Of a DNA stretch of 64,000 bases, positions 1 to 9,027 are shown piece by piece; the first letter of the stretch is position 1, and every line of letters starts with the position of its first letter. The stretch spans positions 1-64,000 of the forward strand of contig NZ_JACIEB010000009.1 in assembly GCF_014196635.1 (NCBI RefSeq). The letters run 5' to 3'. The notes beneath the pieces were generated by a model, which was not told the DNA's origin, made no database searches, and was given only the letters and a program-made list of their open reading frames with translations. Origin of the DNA: Sphingobium fontiphilum. GTDB taxonomy: Bacteria > Pseudomonadota > Alphaproteobacteria > Sphingomonadales > Sphingomonadaceae. The translations under genes were made by a program, and so were the position numbers.

Positions 1-120
1 CGGAAATCTCTAGACCCGAGCGGTCCAAGGTTGGGTAGCAGTGCACAAACCGGCGGACTCTCGTTATAACCGCGGGACCAGCGGGGGGCAGGTCAGAGCC
101 TGAACACGCCAGGCGGTTAC

Positions 121-504
121 GAACCGATACTCGACACCGATCCGCGCACGGGTGAAATCCTCTGGGAAATGTGGATCGACGGCTTTGCGGCGGCCATGAA
201 GCTCGCACCGGCTGGCTGGAACCGCATTCGCGCCAGCGATGATGCAGGAGCAAAGGCCGCCCTTGCCGGGATTATCGAACTTGCGGCTGTGTCCGATGGT
301 CCCATTCAGCCCGATGAGGACGAACAGAAGCACTGGGACCAACAGGCAACGGCCTTCATTCCCATTTGGGTGCAGATGCTTCACGAATGGCGGTTGGAGA
401 ATGACGCTAACAAGCCTTCCGCCGGTCATGCAAAAGTCGGCAGGAACGATCCCTGCCCTTGCGGATCAGGCAAGAAATACAAGAAGTGCTGCGGCCTGAA
501 CTGA
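121..504 (+). pseudogene. 5'-truncated YecA/UPF0149-type SEC-C protein
   Basis: The frame ends in a clear SEC-C zinc-binding motif ([18 protein letters not shown]), preceded by a helical stretch ([17 protein letters not shown]) of the YecA/UPF0149 type. The only ATG is at 169, but codons 121-168 ([16 protein letters not shown]) already look like family sequence. The frame is open back to a stop at 67-69 with no ATG or GTG start, so the 5' part of the gene seems to be missing. If translated from 169 the product would be 111 aa. It lies directly beside the left attachment repeat of the island, which fits damage at an integration hotspot. The SEC-C domain is sure; the pseudogene status is inferred. 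Confidence 0.65.
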
Positions 505-594
505 CCCACGCCCACCCCATTGGGACGCCCCGGTTCCCACACGAAAGCCCCATAAACAAGGCAATCCCCCGACCTCAAGCCGGAAGGCGCTTGT

Positions 595-673
595 CCTTTG
601 ATTTCGGTGGGTTCCCTGCTGAAAGGGGTGGTGCCGCAGAAGGGACTCGAACCCCCGACCCCAACATTACGAA
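595..673. repeat. left attachment site (attL), 79-bp direct repeat
   Basis: This block is identical, base for base, to 15299-15377. Positions 629-673 within it match the 3' portion of tRNA-Thr(CGT), from the encoded CCA to the anticodon loop. Beyond 673 the tRNA sequence stops and unrelated DNA begins, so this copy is a tRNA fragment, as left when a tyrosine integrase inserts an element into a tRNA gene. Confidence 0.9.
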
Positions 674-888
674 GGCGAGGGAGGGCTTGCCGGAAAGGCG
701 AGCTTTCCTGCCGATTTCGGGGTCAAGACGGAGGGCAATTCCGGCTTTACCCACGCCAGACCCATTCGCGCGGACGGCCCGGTTTGGTCGGCTTCCTTTT
801 TAAGGCACTTTGGTAGGAAGCAAACTGGGAATTTTACCCGCGCTATACCCGGATCGCCAGACAGGCTATAGAGGCTCCAGCCTCTGCG

Positions 889-1080
889 TTAGCGTCTTAT
901 ACCAAAGGCAGAAACGACAGGCTCCGGCCGCATAGCGCCCAAGGCGCGGGCGGAAGCCAACACCCATTCGTTATCGGTCAAATCGCTTGGCAAAGCCAAG
1001 TCCGCGCGGGCATACTGCGCCGAGTGGTGTCGGCCCACATCATTGATCTCCGGTAGTCTTCGCAAAACCACCTGAATCAA
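889..1080 (-). pseudogene. remnant of IS5-type transposase N-terminus
   Basis: The minus-strand reading frame contains ALPSDLTDNEWVLA, which resembles the (Y/L)PSDLTDxEW start of IS5-family transposases. After that motif the frame loses any resemblance and stops, and no terminal inverted repeats or rest of the transposase follow. It is therefore an IS fragment inside the island. Identification rests on one short motif. Confidence 0.45.
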
Positions 1081-1174
1081 CGACTTGAGCTAGCGTCAAG
1101 CTAACCCACTGATACCACTCGACTTAGTTTCGTATCAAGGACTGATAAATAATCATTAAATAAAATGTCAATCA

Positions 1175-1189
1175 ATACAAATTTTGTAT
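1175..1189 (+). promoter_or_regulatory. palindrome upstream of lipoprotein/RTX operon
   Basis: ATACAAA-T-TTTGTAT is a perfect 7+1+7 palindrome in AT-rich DNA, ending 18 nt before the ATG at 1208 and just before the ribosome binding site AAAAGGAATT (1191-1200). The position suits an operator or a transcript-start element for the two-gene operon. No regulator was identified. Confidence 0.4.
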
Positions 1190-1207
1190 AAAAAGGAATT
1201 ATAAATT

Positions 1208-1633
1208 ATGAAAATAATAAAAAATAATTCAAATAATAACCTAATGATTATTAAATTATTCTCTATATCATTAATTTCTATTAATTTCTCGTGCAAAGAG
1301 AAAATAACTATACATGAAAACAAAATATACTATTTTAACGACAAACAGATCAAAAAAATGATAGTTGGAAATGTTCTAAAAGACGATCAAAATAGCACCT
1401 ATAATGAAGGAACATCTTTTTACGAAGGTGGCACGGTATACATTTTGAATCATTCGGGGCAAAATGTTTCCAAATATACAATAGACAACGGAAAATTATG
1501 CTTCAAAGATTTCGATGAGGTGTGTTCAAAATTTTACATACGTGATGGAAAAATCATCAGAGAGTATGTGGGTCCTAAGCTATTTTATTCTGTTGAAACA
1601 AATATCTCACCCATATCTGGAAGGGAACAATAA
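1208..1633 (+). CDS. small AT-rich lipoprotein, function unknown
   Basis: The 141-aa product begins with a charged segment and a hydrophobic stretch ending in LISINFSC, a plausible lipobox with Cys near residue 29, so a lipidated envelope protein is likely. The rest is a soluble domain with no family I recognise. The ATG follows an AAAAGGAATT ribosome binding site. Its codons are strongly AT-rich (ATA, AAA, TTA), unlike the host, showing recent foreign origin. It ends one base before the GTG of the RTX gene, so the two are co-translated. A small exported partner ahead of an RTX protein with a protease-like domain could be an inhibitor or immunity protein, but this is inference. Confidence 0.7.
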   Translation: MKIIKNNSNNNLMIIKLFSISLISINFSCKEKITIHENKIYYFNDKQIKKMIVGNVLKDDQNSTYNEGTSFYEGGTVYILNHSGQNVSKYTIDNGKLCFKDFDEVCSKFYIRDGKIIREYVGPKLFYSVETNISPISGREQ

Positions 1634-1634
1634 A

Positions 1635-4600
1635 GTGTCGATCCAAAGCGTCATAAACTCAATAAAATTTTGGAATGGAGATAATCCGCCATCAGGATGG
1701 ATTATGAACAATGCAGTCAAAGGAAGCATATATCAATCAAGAGATAATAATTTTGAGCTATTGTTTATAAATTATATAACAAATCTTTACAATAGTTCCC
1801 CTACAATGAGGAATATTTTAGATTTAGTTTCAAATAATCCTATATATGTCGCAAAGCATCTCACAATTCCTGGCCAAGTTTGGCCAAGTCAAGTAGTTGA
1901 TAATGTTGAGTACGCATCTTTTATTTCATTGAATTTTGATGCAATGGAAAATATTGGATGGTTCAATAAAAAGGGAATATGGGTCGAGTCTGAACCTCAA
2001 CTAGTCATAGCCCATGAATTTTCTCACCGATACTGGCAGGAGTTGCAGTACGATAGTCCCCACGATCCATCGAGTTTAGCAGAAGATCAAAATGATCCAA
2101 ATTTCGATAATGATGGAGACATGGTTAGATTTCAAAATCTAATTGCCGCTGAAATTGGAATTACAGAAAAAATTAGAGTATCTTATTATTCAGCTGGATT
2201 AATTGACAATTTTGATTTAGGTGAAAGTTATACTGACTATAAAGAAATTGATATTGTTAGAATATCTTCACCAGGAATAGCACTAGATACTTCAACAAGA
2301 TCGGACAACTCCAGAGATCTTCTATTTGGATCTGAGGGGAATGACTCAATTTTAAGCGGAAGTGGCGATGATTTCATATATGCAGACAGTGGAGACGATG
2401 TTTTAGACGGCGGGTCTGGTAATGACCGCTTGTTTGGCGATCTTGGTGACGATGTTCTAATTGGCCGGTCTGGAAATGATCAAATGGCAGGTGGGGATGG
2501 CGATGATAATTTAGATGCTGGTTCTGGTGATGATTTATTAGTGGGAGGGATTGGTTCTGATTTACTATTTGGTGGGCCAGGTAATGATGAAATTTGGGGC
2601 GGGGAATTAGGGGAATATTCTTCATCAGGTTATGATATTGTTAGCTATTTTGACTCGGCGAAGAGAATAAAATTTGAATTTAGTTCTGATGTTAAAAAGG
2701 TCCATGATGGCAATGGGGGAATGGATTTATTATATTCGATAAATGAAATTATTGGGACACCATTTAGAGATTATTTTACAATAGTTGGACATATTCCGGA
2801 AGATATGGAATTTTTAACCCTAGACGCTAACGGTGGCCAAGGATCCAACCCAAGAGATAGTATAAATATTTTGCAATCTACCTCAGCAATGCATATATTC
2901 ATAGATGAATATGGAAATGGATCTATACTTGATGCCCAGACATCCGGAGTGATCTTTTTAAAAAATTTTCATACTAGCGTTATCGGATCACAGCAGGCTG
3001 ATACAATCTCAGATGAAGCTTCCGGTGAAAAGCACATCAGCGGCGGCGGCGGGAATGATATTGTAACCGCGACAGGTGGTGCCGCGTTTGTCGACGGCGG
3101 CGATGGCGACGACATGATCACCGGTGGATCGGGTAACGACGTTCTTGTCGGCGGCATGGGCAGCGACATCCTGAACGGCGGCGCAGGATCGGATCACCTC
3201 ATCGGGTCGCCTAGCGAGAGTTTTTTTTATGATGAACTCAACGGCGGTGATGGGCATGATTATCTAGCGCACGGCCATTTCATGGAAGGCGGGGCGGGCA
3301 ATGATATCATCGACGCGCGAGGAGTATATCAAGATCCCGCGCACAATTATGGAGCTATGATAAAATTCAGTGCCGGAGACGGTCACGATACCATCATAGA
3401 TGATGGATCCCAAACCACTCCAGGAACCTACAATGGTGAAATTATTGATCCCGTCGATGGCGTGGGCAAAATTGATTTCGGTTCTCTCCTGACGTCTGAT
3501 GTCAACTTTATATGGGATGCTAACTTTGTCCTTACTGGAAGCAGCGGTGGAACAAGCTATTACGACGCAGTAGGAAATTTGGCGGTAGTAATCTCCGCCA
3601 CTGGGGATTCGATACTTTTCCAAAATGTCGCCGGGAACGTCATTTCGTATAATGGCGTGCCGACTTCCGGGCGCATTTTAGCTTTAGGCATCGGTCTTCC
3701 CAGCATGCAATTCGCTGACGGTAACCTCCGAAATATTGGCGATGGCATTCTCAATGTTCACCTTTCTTATGGAAGTACTGTAGCATACGAAACCGCTCCG
3801 AGTGACTGGATTGGCAGCACTCAATCTGGACCCATAGACGGCACAAGCGGAGATGACGACCTCGTCGGCGGCAACGGGGATGACGCGATTTCTTCAGGAG
3901 ATGGGGATGATAGCGTAAGCCTCTCCGGCGGCAATGACAGCATTGACGGGGGAGATGGCGACGATACGGTGACGTTCTTCGGTTCTGTTGAGGGCATGGA
4001 ACTGGCGCAGACGGGGACCGGAATTCGCCTGACTTCGGCGAGCGGCTTGGAAGGGTCGGCGACTGTCTCGAACGTCGAACATTTCTACTCGATCACGGAC
4101 GACCGGACATGGACGCTTGCCCAATTGCTGGGAAGCATATCCACGACCGGCGACGATGTGATGATCGGCACCGAGGAAGATGACGTACTGAACGCTTTGG
4201 CGGGCAATGATTCGATCACGGCCTATGGCGGGAATGATACGTTGGACGGCGGTTCGGGCGTTGACACAATGATCGGTGGTTCTGGTGACGACACCTATTA
4301 CGTCGACGATGCAGGTGACGTGGTCACCGAAGCAGTTGACGGCGGCACAGATATCGTCTTGACAGAACTAATCTCCTATACATTAGCGGCGAATGTAGAG
4401 AGCCTTTTCGGCACCGCCATCGGCTCGCAGACTCTCACCGGAAATAGCTTGAACAACATGCTAAGCGCATCGGGCAGCGCTGCGATGGCGGGCGGTGCCG
4501 GTGACGACACCTATTTTGTTGACGGCACCGGCGACACGGTGACGGAGAACAGCAACGAGGGTACCGATCTCGTTATAAGCTCCGTCAGCTTCACGCTGGG

Positions 4601-5357
4601 TGCGAACGTCGAGAACCTGACGCTTACCGGGACCGCCAACATCAACGGCACTGGCAACACGCTCTCGAATGTGATCACGGGCAACTCCGGGAACAATGTT
4701 CTGACCGGCGGTGTCGCAGCGGACACGGTCTATGGCGGCAACGGCAATGACACGTTGAATGGTGGCGCGAATGGCGACCAATTGTACGGCGGTGCCGGAA
4801 ACGATATTTATTACCTCGATAACACAGCCGACCTTGTGTTTGAGGTGTCTGGAGAGGGCACGTCTGACCAGGTGCGAACGTCGATCAGTTTCGTGCTGGG
4901 CAGCACTCATATCGAAAAATTGTTGCTGCTCGGAACGGCGGCTATCAACGGCACCGGCAACTCTCTTTCGAATATTATCGAGGGGAATTCCGGCAATAAC
5001 GTCATCGACGGCGTGCGAGGGAATGATACGCTCATCGGCAGCGGCGGCGCGGATACGTTCCGGTTTGCGAGCACGTTGGGATCGACCAACGTCGATACCA
5101 TAACGGACTTCACACTGGGCCAGGATAGCATTCAACTGGATCAAAGCTATTTTACCCAGCTCGCCATCGGCGCTCTGGACGCAAGTGCTTTCCGGTCGAG
5201 CGGGATGGTCGATGCGGATGATCGGATCATTTACGACCCGACTTCGGGGGCGATCTATTATGACGCTGATGGATCGGGCGCTACCGCAGCCATCATGTTT
5301 GCGACCGTGACGGCCGGGCTGGCGCTGAGCGCGTCGGACTTCACAGTGATAGCGTGA
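1635..5357 (+). CDS. RTX calcium-binding protein with HExxH metallopeptidase-like domain
   Basis: I take the GTG at 1635, one base after the lipoprotein stop and 7 nt after AAGGGA; an in-frame ATG at 1515 would lie inside the lipoprotein gene. The product is 1240 aa. Residues 127-131 read HEFSH, a zinc HExxH signature, followed near residues 160-185 by an ELGL-like helix and RVSYY segment reminiscent of M91-type effector peptidases. From about residue 235 there are blocks of glycine-rich GGxGxDxUx nonapeptide repeats that bind calcium and fold after type I secretion. The last 80 residues resemble a serralysin/T1SS C-terminal region. No HlyB/HlyD transporter is in the window. DNA is AT-rich up to about 3000 and GC-rich after, so the gene looks chimeric. 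Secreted protease, toxin or adhesin are all possible. Confidence 0.8.
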   Translation: MSIQSVINSIKFWNGDNPPSGWIMNNAVKGSIYQSRDNNFELLFINYITNLYNSSPTMRNILDLVSNNPIYVAKHLTIPGQVWPSQVVDNVEYASFISLNFDAMENIGWFNKKGIWVESEPQLVIAHEFSHRYWQELQYDSPHDPSSLAEDQNDPNFDNDGDMVRFQNLIAAEIGITEKIRVSYYSAGLIDNFDLGESYTDYKEIDIVRISSPGIALDTSTRSDNSRDLLFGSEGNDSILSGSGDDFIYADSGDDVLDGGSGNDRLFGDLGDDVLIGRSGNDQMAGGDGDDNLDAGSGDDLLVGGIGSDLLFGGPGNDEIWGGELGEYSSSGYDIVSYFDSAKRIKFEFSSDVKKVHDGNGGMDLLYSINEIIGTPFRDYFTIVGHIPEDMEFLTLDANGGQGSNPRDSINILQSTSAMHIFIDEYGNGSILDAQTSGVIFLKNFHTSVIGSQQADTISDEASGEKHISGGGGNDIVTATGGAAFVDGGDGDDMITGGSGNDVLVGGMGSDILNGGAGSDHLIGSPSESFFYDELNGGDGHDYLAHGHFMEGGAGNDIIDARGVYQDPAHNYGAMIKFSAGDGHDTIIDDGSQTTPGTYNGEIIDPVDGVGKIDFGSLLTSDVNFIWDANFVLTGSSGGTSYYDAVGNLAVVISATGDSILFQNVAGNVISYNGVPTSGRILALGIGLPSMQFADGNLRNIGDGILNVHLSYGSTVAYETAPSDWIGSTQSGPIDGTSGDDDLVGGNGDDAISSGDGDDSVSLSGGNDSIDGGDGDDTVTFFGSVEGMELAQTGTGIRLTSASGLEGSATVSNVEHFYSITDDRTWTLAQLLGSISTTGDDVMIGTEEDDVLNALAGNDSITAYGGNDTLDGGSGVDTMIGGSGDDTYYVDDAGDVVTEAVDGGTDIVLTELISYTLAANVESLFGTAIGSQTLTGNSLNNMLSASGSAAMAGGAGDDTYFVDGTGDTVTENSNEGTDLVISSVSFTLGANVENLTLTGTANINGTGNTLSNVITGNSGNNVLTGGVAADTVYGGNGNDTLNGGANGDQLYGGAGNDIYYLDNTADLVFEVSGEGTSDQVRTSISFVLGSTHIEKLLLLGTAAINGTGNSLSNIIEGNSGNNVIDGVRGNDTLIGSGGADTFRFASTLGSTNVDTITDFTLGQDSIQLDQSYFTQLAIGALDASAFRSSGMVDADDRIIYDPTSGAIYYDADGSGATAAIMFATVTAGLALSASDFTVIA

Positions 5358-5401
5358 AAAGCGTGGTGCCTAATCAGAACTTAGGTTGAGTTATCTCGGT
5401 A

Positions 5402-5469
5402 GGCTGATAAGCAAAATCCGATCGTAGCGATGTATTCATTCTGGATGGATCGCGAATTGCTTATCAGCC
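5402..5469. repeat. perfect 13-bp inverted repeat between RTX gene and integrase
   Basis: GGCTGATAAGCAA (5402-5414) is exactly complementary to TTGCTTATCAGCC (5457-5469), separated by 42 nt. It lies 45 nt after the RTX stop and about 80 nt beyond the integrase stop. It might form a terminator between these convergent genes, but the long loop and weak T-tract make another role, such as a recombinase or accessory-protein site, possible. Confidence 0.55.
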
Positions 5470-5547
5470 AACAGAAAAAATTAACATAAATCCCCCCCCG
5501 CCCACACACCAGCCGCAAAGGCCAGCGCATGGGCGGGGATCAGGTTG

Positions 5548-6714
5548 TCAGCGGAGGGCCGGGCTGCCCTTCATCTTCTTCGCCCCGGCCTCGACGGCGG
5601 CCAGCAGCGTGTCGTTGGCGAGGTGGCTGTAGCGCATCGTGCTCTTGTGGTCGGCGTGTCCCAGCACCTTGCCCACCGCGAACAGGTCGATGCCCGCGTT
5701 GATCATAAACGATGCAGCCGAATGGCGAAGATCATGTATCCGCAGATCCGGAAGCGCCGCCTCCTTCTGCGCCGTCTGCCATGCCCGCTTGATCGTCACG
5801 AACGGCTGCTTCGTCTCAGGGTTCGGCACCACATAGGGGCAGTCCTTGAACCGGGGCACCGCCTTGAGGATGGCGATGGCCGGTTGCGACAGGGGCACAT
5901 GCCGGGCTTTCCCGGTCTTCGACGTGGGAATGAGCCAGGACCGCTTGTCCAGGTCGATATGCCGCCATTGCGCATGCAGCAGTTCCGACACCCGCGCCCC
6001 GGTGTAGAGCAGCAGCGGCACGATATGCTTCAACTGCGGATTGAGCGAGGCGTCACAGGCCGCGAGCAACCGTTTGGCTTCCGCCGCGCTGACATAGCGG
6101 TCGCGGGCGTTGTTGATGGGCTTGCGCGGAATGCCCTTGACCGGGTTGCGGGTTACGCCCGGCAGGTTCCAGCGCAGCGCCAGTTCGAACGACCGGTTGA
6201 GGGTGACCCGCACCTTCTCCACCGTCGCCGGGGCCAGCCCCTCCTCCGCCTTTTCCGCCAGCCACCTGGCGATGGCGGGCTGGGTGATCTCGTCCAGCCT
6301 CAGCTTGCCCCACCGAGGCTTGAGGTGAAGGCGCATGATCCGTTCCACATTGGCCGACGACCGCTGATAGCTGCGCGCATAGTCCAGATGCTGGTCGGCA
6401 AGGTCGGCGTAGCGGATCACCGCGCGCTTCTCCGCCTTCTTCGCGGCAGGGTCGCTCCCCAGCACCGCTTCCGATCGCAGCCGCAGGGCCTTCTTGCGGA
6501 TCTGGTCGACGGGCGCGTCGCCATAGACCGCCAGCTTCATCTGCCTCTGTTTCCCATAGGCGTTCTGGAAACGCAGGATGAAGCTCTTGGAGCCCGAGGG
6601 ATAGCATTCGAGCACAAAGCCTTTTATTTCGGTATCATAATAATCGGTGCGCTTCCTGCCCGGCTCGCAATAGGCAAGCTGGCAGAATTGCGCGGTGAGT
6701 TTCTCCACTGGCAT
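5548..6714 (-). CDS. int: tyrosine recombinase/integrase
   Basis: The 388-aa protein has the P4-type integrase layout: an N-terminal arm-binding DUF4102-like domain, a SAM-like core-binding domain near residues 100-190, and a C-terminal catalytic domain. The catalytic set is visible: Arg in TGARVSELL (about residue 239), HDLRH (about 325), GHAD and the nucleophile Tyr in MRYSH (about 361). The start at 6714 (MPVEKL) is preceded by AAAGGAG; the longer frame upstream has no such site. This enzyme most likely catalyses integration into, and excision from, the tRNA-Thr gene. It lies 4.9 kb from the left repeat rather than beside it, which suggests that the RTX cargo was added between the two. Confidence 0.93.
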   Translation of the reverse strand: MPVEKLTAQFCQLAYCEPGRKRTDYYDTEIKGFVLECYPSGSKSFILRFQNAYGKQRQMKLAVYGDAPVDQIRKKALRLRSEAVLGSDPAAKKAEKRAVIRYADLADQHLDYARSYQRSSANVERIMRLHLKPRWGKLRLDEITQPAIARWLAEKAEEGLAPATVEKVRVTLNRSFELALRWNLPGVTRNPVKGIPRKPINNARDRYVSAAEAKRLLAACDASLNPQLKHIVPLLLYTGARVSELLHAQWRHIDLDKRSWLIPTSKTGKARHVPLSQPAIAILKAVPRFKDCPYVVPNPETKQPFVTIKRAWQTAQKEAALPDLRIHDLRHSAASFMINAGIDLFAVGKVLGHADHKSTMRYSHLANDTLLAAVEAGAKKMKGSPALR

Positions 6715-6882
6715 GGATGCTCCTTTCAAGGGCGTGAGAAGTTGGGGCCGCCTCGCAGCGCGACGGGCCGGGCATGGGTCGGATATCGGAAGGGGCCGCG
6801 AGGGGCCGTCTGCGGCCACTGTGGGCAAAGTTTATGGGGTTCGGGGACGGACGCCGGACAGCGCGACCCAGCTTTCCGGGCG

Positions 6883-6944
6883 TTTCAGTTTTTCGCCGCC
6901 CCCCCCTCGCATCTACTGGGCCGGTGAGCGGCGAGAAACTGAGG
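6883..6944. repeat. imperfect inverted repeat between int and replication gene
   Basis: TTTCAGTTTTTCGCCGC (6883-6899) pairs with GCGGCGAGAAACTGAGG (6928-6944) at 14 of 17 positions, with a 28-nt loop. It sits in the 297-nt gap between the replication gene stop and the integrase start, so it may be an int promoter operator, a terminator, or part of attP or an origin. No small ORF was found in this gap. Confidence 0.45.
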
Positions 6945-7011
6945 CCGGGGCGAAAATCTGCCGCAGCCTGAAAAGCTGAGAACTGGATTTCTGCCCCGGC
7001 CAGCAGGGTGG

Positions 7012-9027
7012 TCAGATTGCGGGATCGGTGTTCAGCAACGTGTAGACCATCTTTCCACGATCCCGACGAACGAAGGTCCAGTGATGCTGACCGATGTCAT
7101 CACCTGTATAGCGTTCGATGATCCGGGTTGCTTCCCGGCGGCTGGCCCCGCTTTGCTCCGCAACGGCGTTACGCAGGGCCATTTTGGTATTGATGCCCTG
7201 GGTGATGCAGCGGGTGACGGCGGCGACCAGTTCAGCGTCGGATCGTTTCGCTTCGGCCTGTTTGATACCATGGAGGTCCGCATCCTCTACCAGCCGCACC
7301 GACGCCAGCCGCTCGGCATAGGAAATGCGATCTTCCGCCGCATAGGCATAGGCGACCGACTGCACACCGCCGCCCCTGCCCTTCAACCGGGTGAACTCGA
7401 CCAGCTTCTCGCCCGGATTGGCGGTTATCTGCAACTCGTCGATGATATAGCCCACATCGAAGTCATCGAGGATGTCGGTCGTGCCAGCGTGGACGGCCTT
7501 TCCATCATCCCCCTTGCGCTTGTTGGTATGGGCAAGGCCAAGGATCGTGCCTCCGGCTGACACGAACTGGCGACACACATTGGCGAAATCGCTGGAACTG
7601 CGTTTACTCATCAAGTCCGTGAATTTCTTCAATGTGTCGATCACGACCAGCGTCCCGCGCGCTGTGTCGTTGCCGACGGCCAGTTTGAGCAGTTCTTCCA
7701 GCTTTTCAGCTTTTAGCCCGCCCTGCCCCGGCACCAGCGTGTGAGCGCCCAGTTCGTCCAGCAGCCCGAGCTTGCCAGCGATCCCCGAACTGCTGTCGTC
7801 CGCGTTGATGTAATAAATATCGTCGGCAGCGATGCGTCCCAACTCCACCGCTTCCGACACCATGTTAAGGAAGAGCAGGGTCTTGCCGACATTGTGCTTG
7901 GCGTACCAGACGGTCGCTTCGCCGCGCTGGCAGACATCGCCCAGAAGCGGGCACGCCGCCTGCGCCAGCGCCTCGAACTTTGCCGCCTGCCCGATCAGGC
8001 TGTATTTCCTGAGCGGATTATCTTTGGTCTTTGCTGCCACGACGGGAGCGGCAACCACCGTCGTTTTACAGGGCCGGAAACGCTCGTGCGTCATCGCCTG
8101 CACATCCGCCCCGGCATCCCGAGCCATTGCGATCAACGTGGCGATCGTGATCGGCCTCGCGACATTGCCGGAGAAGGAGCGCCACTTGATCTCGATATCG
8201 GCGCGACCCTTGTAAGACCGACCCTTGCTGCTCCAGTCGTCGGCGAGGTCCAGTCCCTCAGGGCTTCCCGCCGTCTCGTGATAGATGGCCATCAGCACAT
8301 TGAGCCAGTCCTGATATCCGCAATCGGGGTCGATGCTGTCGAGCAACGGACGGAGTGCGCCGATGTCCCGATCGCCGGACGGCCGTTCTTCCGGTTCCTC
8401 CGCACAGGGACGCGGAACCGGACGACCGTTGTGCAGGAACACCGCATCCACGAAATTCTGATCCACCTGCGCAAGCTGATCCCGGTGCCTGACGCTGAGA
8501 AGCTGGATCGACTTGTCCCGGCTGGGCGTCAGGACGACGGAATTGTTGTTGGCGCGAAGGTCGAGCCGGTCGGGGAATTCTGCGGTGTGGTGGGAATCGG
8601 CCTTGGCGAACGTGCCTTCGGCGAGCCGGAAATGATGGTGATGCCCTCGCCTTGTCCTGACGATCAGCGCCGGGGCGACACCGAACTTGCGTTCCAGATC
8701 CTGCAAGGCTTGATCGGCTTCCACCGTGTCGGCGTCCACGACGAACTGTGTCGCGTCGAGAACCGCACCCACCTCGTGGTCGGGATGCTGCTCCCAGTGC
8801 AGACGGATGGCGTCGGCGGAAAGATCATCGAGCCAGGGATGATAAGCCTTCGCCGGTCGCTTCTGACCGGGAACAAGGGGAATGACCCGGTAGCCGAAAG
8901 CGAACCACCAGAGCGCGCCTTCGAGGTTGGATTGGAAGAGAGGAAGCGGCGATGCGCCGGAAGCTGCGACGTCGGGCGAGCCCTTCGCTTCTGGGGGAAA
9001 TATGTCGAGAATCGATATCCTGTTCAT
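7012..9027 (-). CDS. primase-polymerase / RepA-like helicase replication protein
   Basis: The 671-aa protein begins with a bifunctional primase-polymerase domain (about residues 30-210; GYRVIPLVPGQKRPAK, then VVDADT and a GHHHHF stretch). A PriCT-2-like segment follows (about 225-300). A RecA/RepA-fold ATPase lies near residues 345-570, with Walker A AKHNVGKT (about 373-382) and Walker B LVVIDTLKK (about 460). The C-terminal 100 residues look like a winged-helix region. Such fusions initiate replication of plasmids, satellites and integrative elements. The ATG at 9027 is preceded by AAAGGA. A role in replication of the excised island is inferred. Confidence 0.85.
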   Translation of the reverse strand: MNRISILDIFPPEAKGSPDVAASGASPLPLFQSNLEGALWWFAFGYRVIPLVPGQKRPAKAYHPWLDDLSADAIRLHWEQHPDHEVGAVLDATQFVVDADTVEADQALQDLERKFGVAPALIVRTRRGHHHHFRLAEGTFAKADSHHTAEFPDRLDLRANNNSVVLTPSRDKSIQLLSVRHRDQLAQVDQNFVDAVFLHNGRPVPRPCAEEPEERPSGDRDIGALRPLLDSIDPDCGYQDWLNVLMAIYHETAGSPEGLDLADDWSSKGRSYKGRADIEIKWRSFSGNVARPITIATLIAMARDAGADVQAMTHERFRPCKTTVVAAPVVAAKTKDNPLRKYSLIGQAAKFEALAQAACPLLGDVCQRGEATVWYAKHNVGKTLLFLNMVSEAVELGRIAADDIYYINADDSSSGIAGKLGLLDELGAHTLVPGQGGLKAEKLEELLKLAVGNDTARGTLVVIDTLKKFTDLMSKRSSSDFANVCRQFVSAGGTILGLAHTNKRKGDDGKAVHAGTTDILDDFDVGYIIDELQITANPGEKLVEFTRLKGRGGGVQSVAYAYAAEDRISYAERLASVRLVEDADLHGIKQAEAKRSDAELVAAVTRCITQGINTKMALRNAVAEQSGASRREATRIIERYTGDDIGQHHWTFVRRDRGKMVYTLLNTDPAI

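Noticed and set aside
1515..1634. N-terminal extension of the RTX protein from ATG 1515
   Set aside because: It lies wholly within the lipoprotein gene in another frame; the GTG at 1635 has a ribosome binding site and coupling.
5545..6927. 460-aa plus-strand frame opposite the integrase
   Set aside because: The minus strand encodes a complete tyrosine recombinase with all catalytic residues, so this frame is its shadow.
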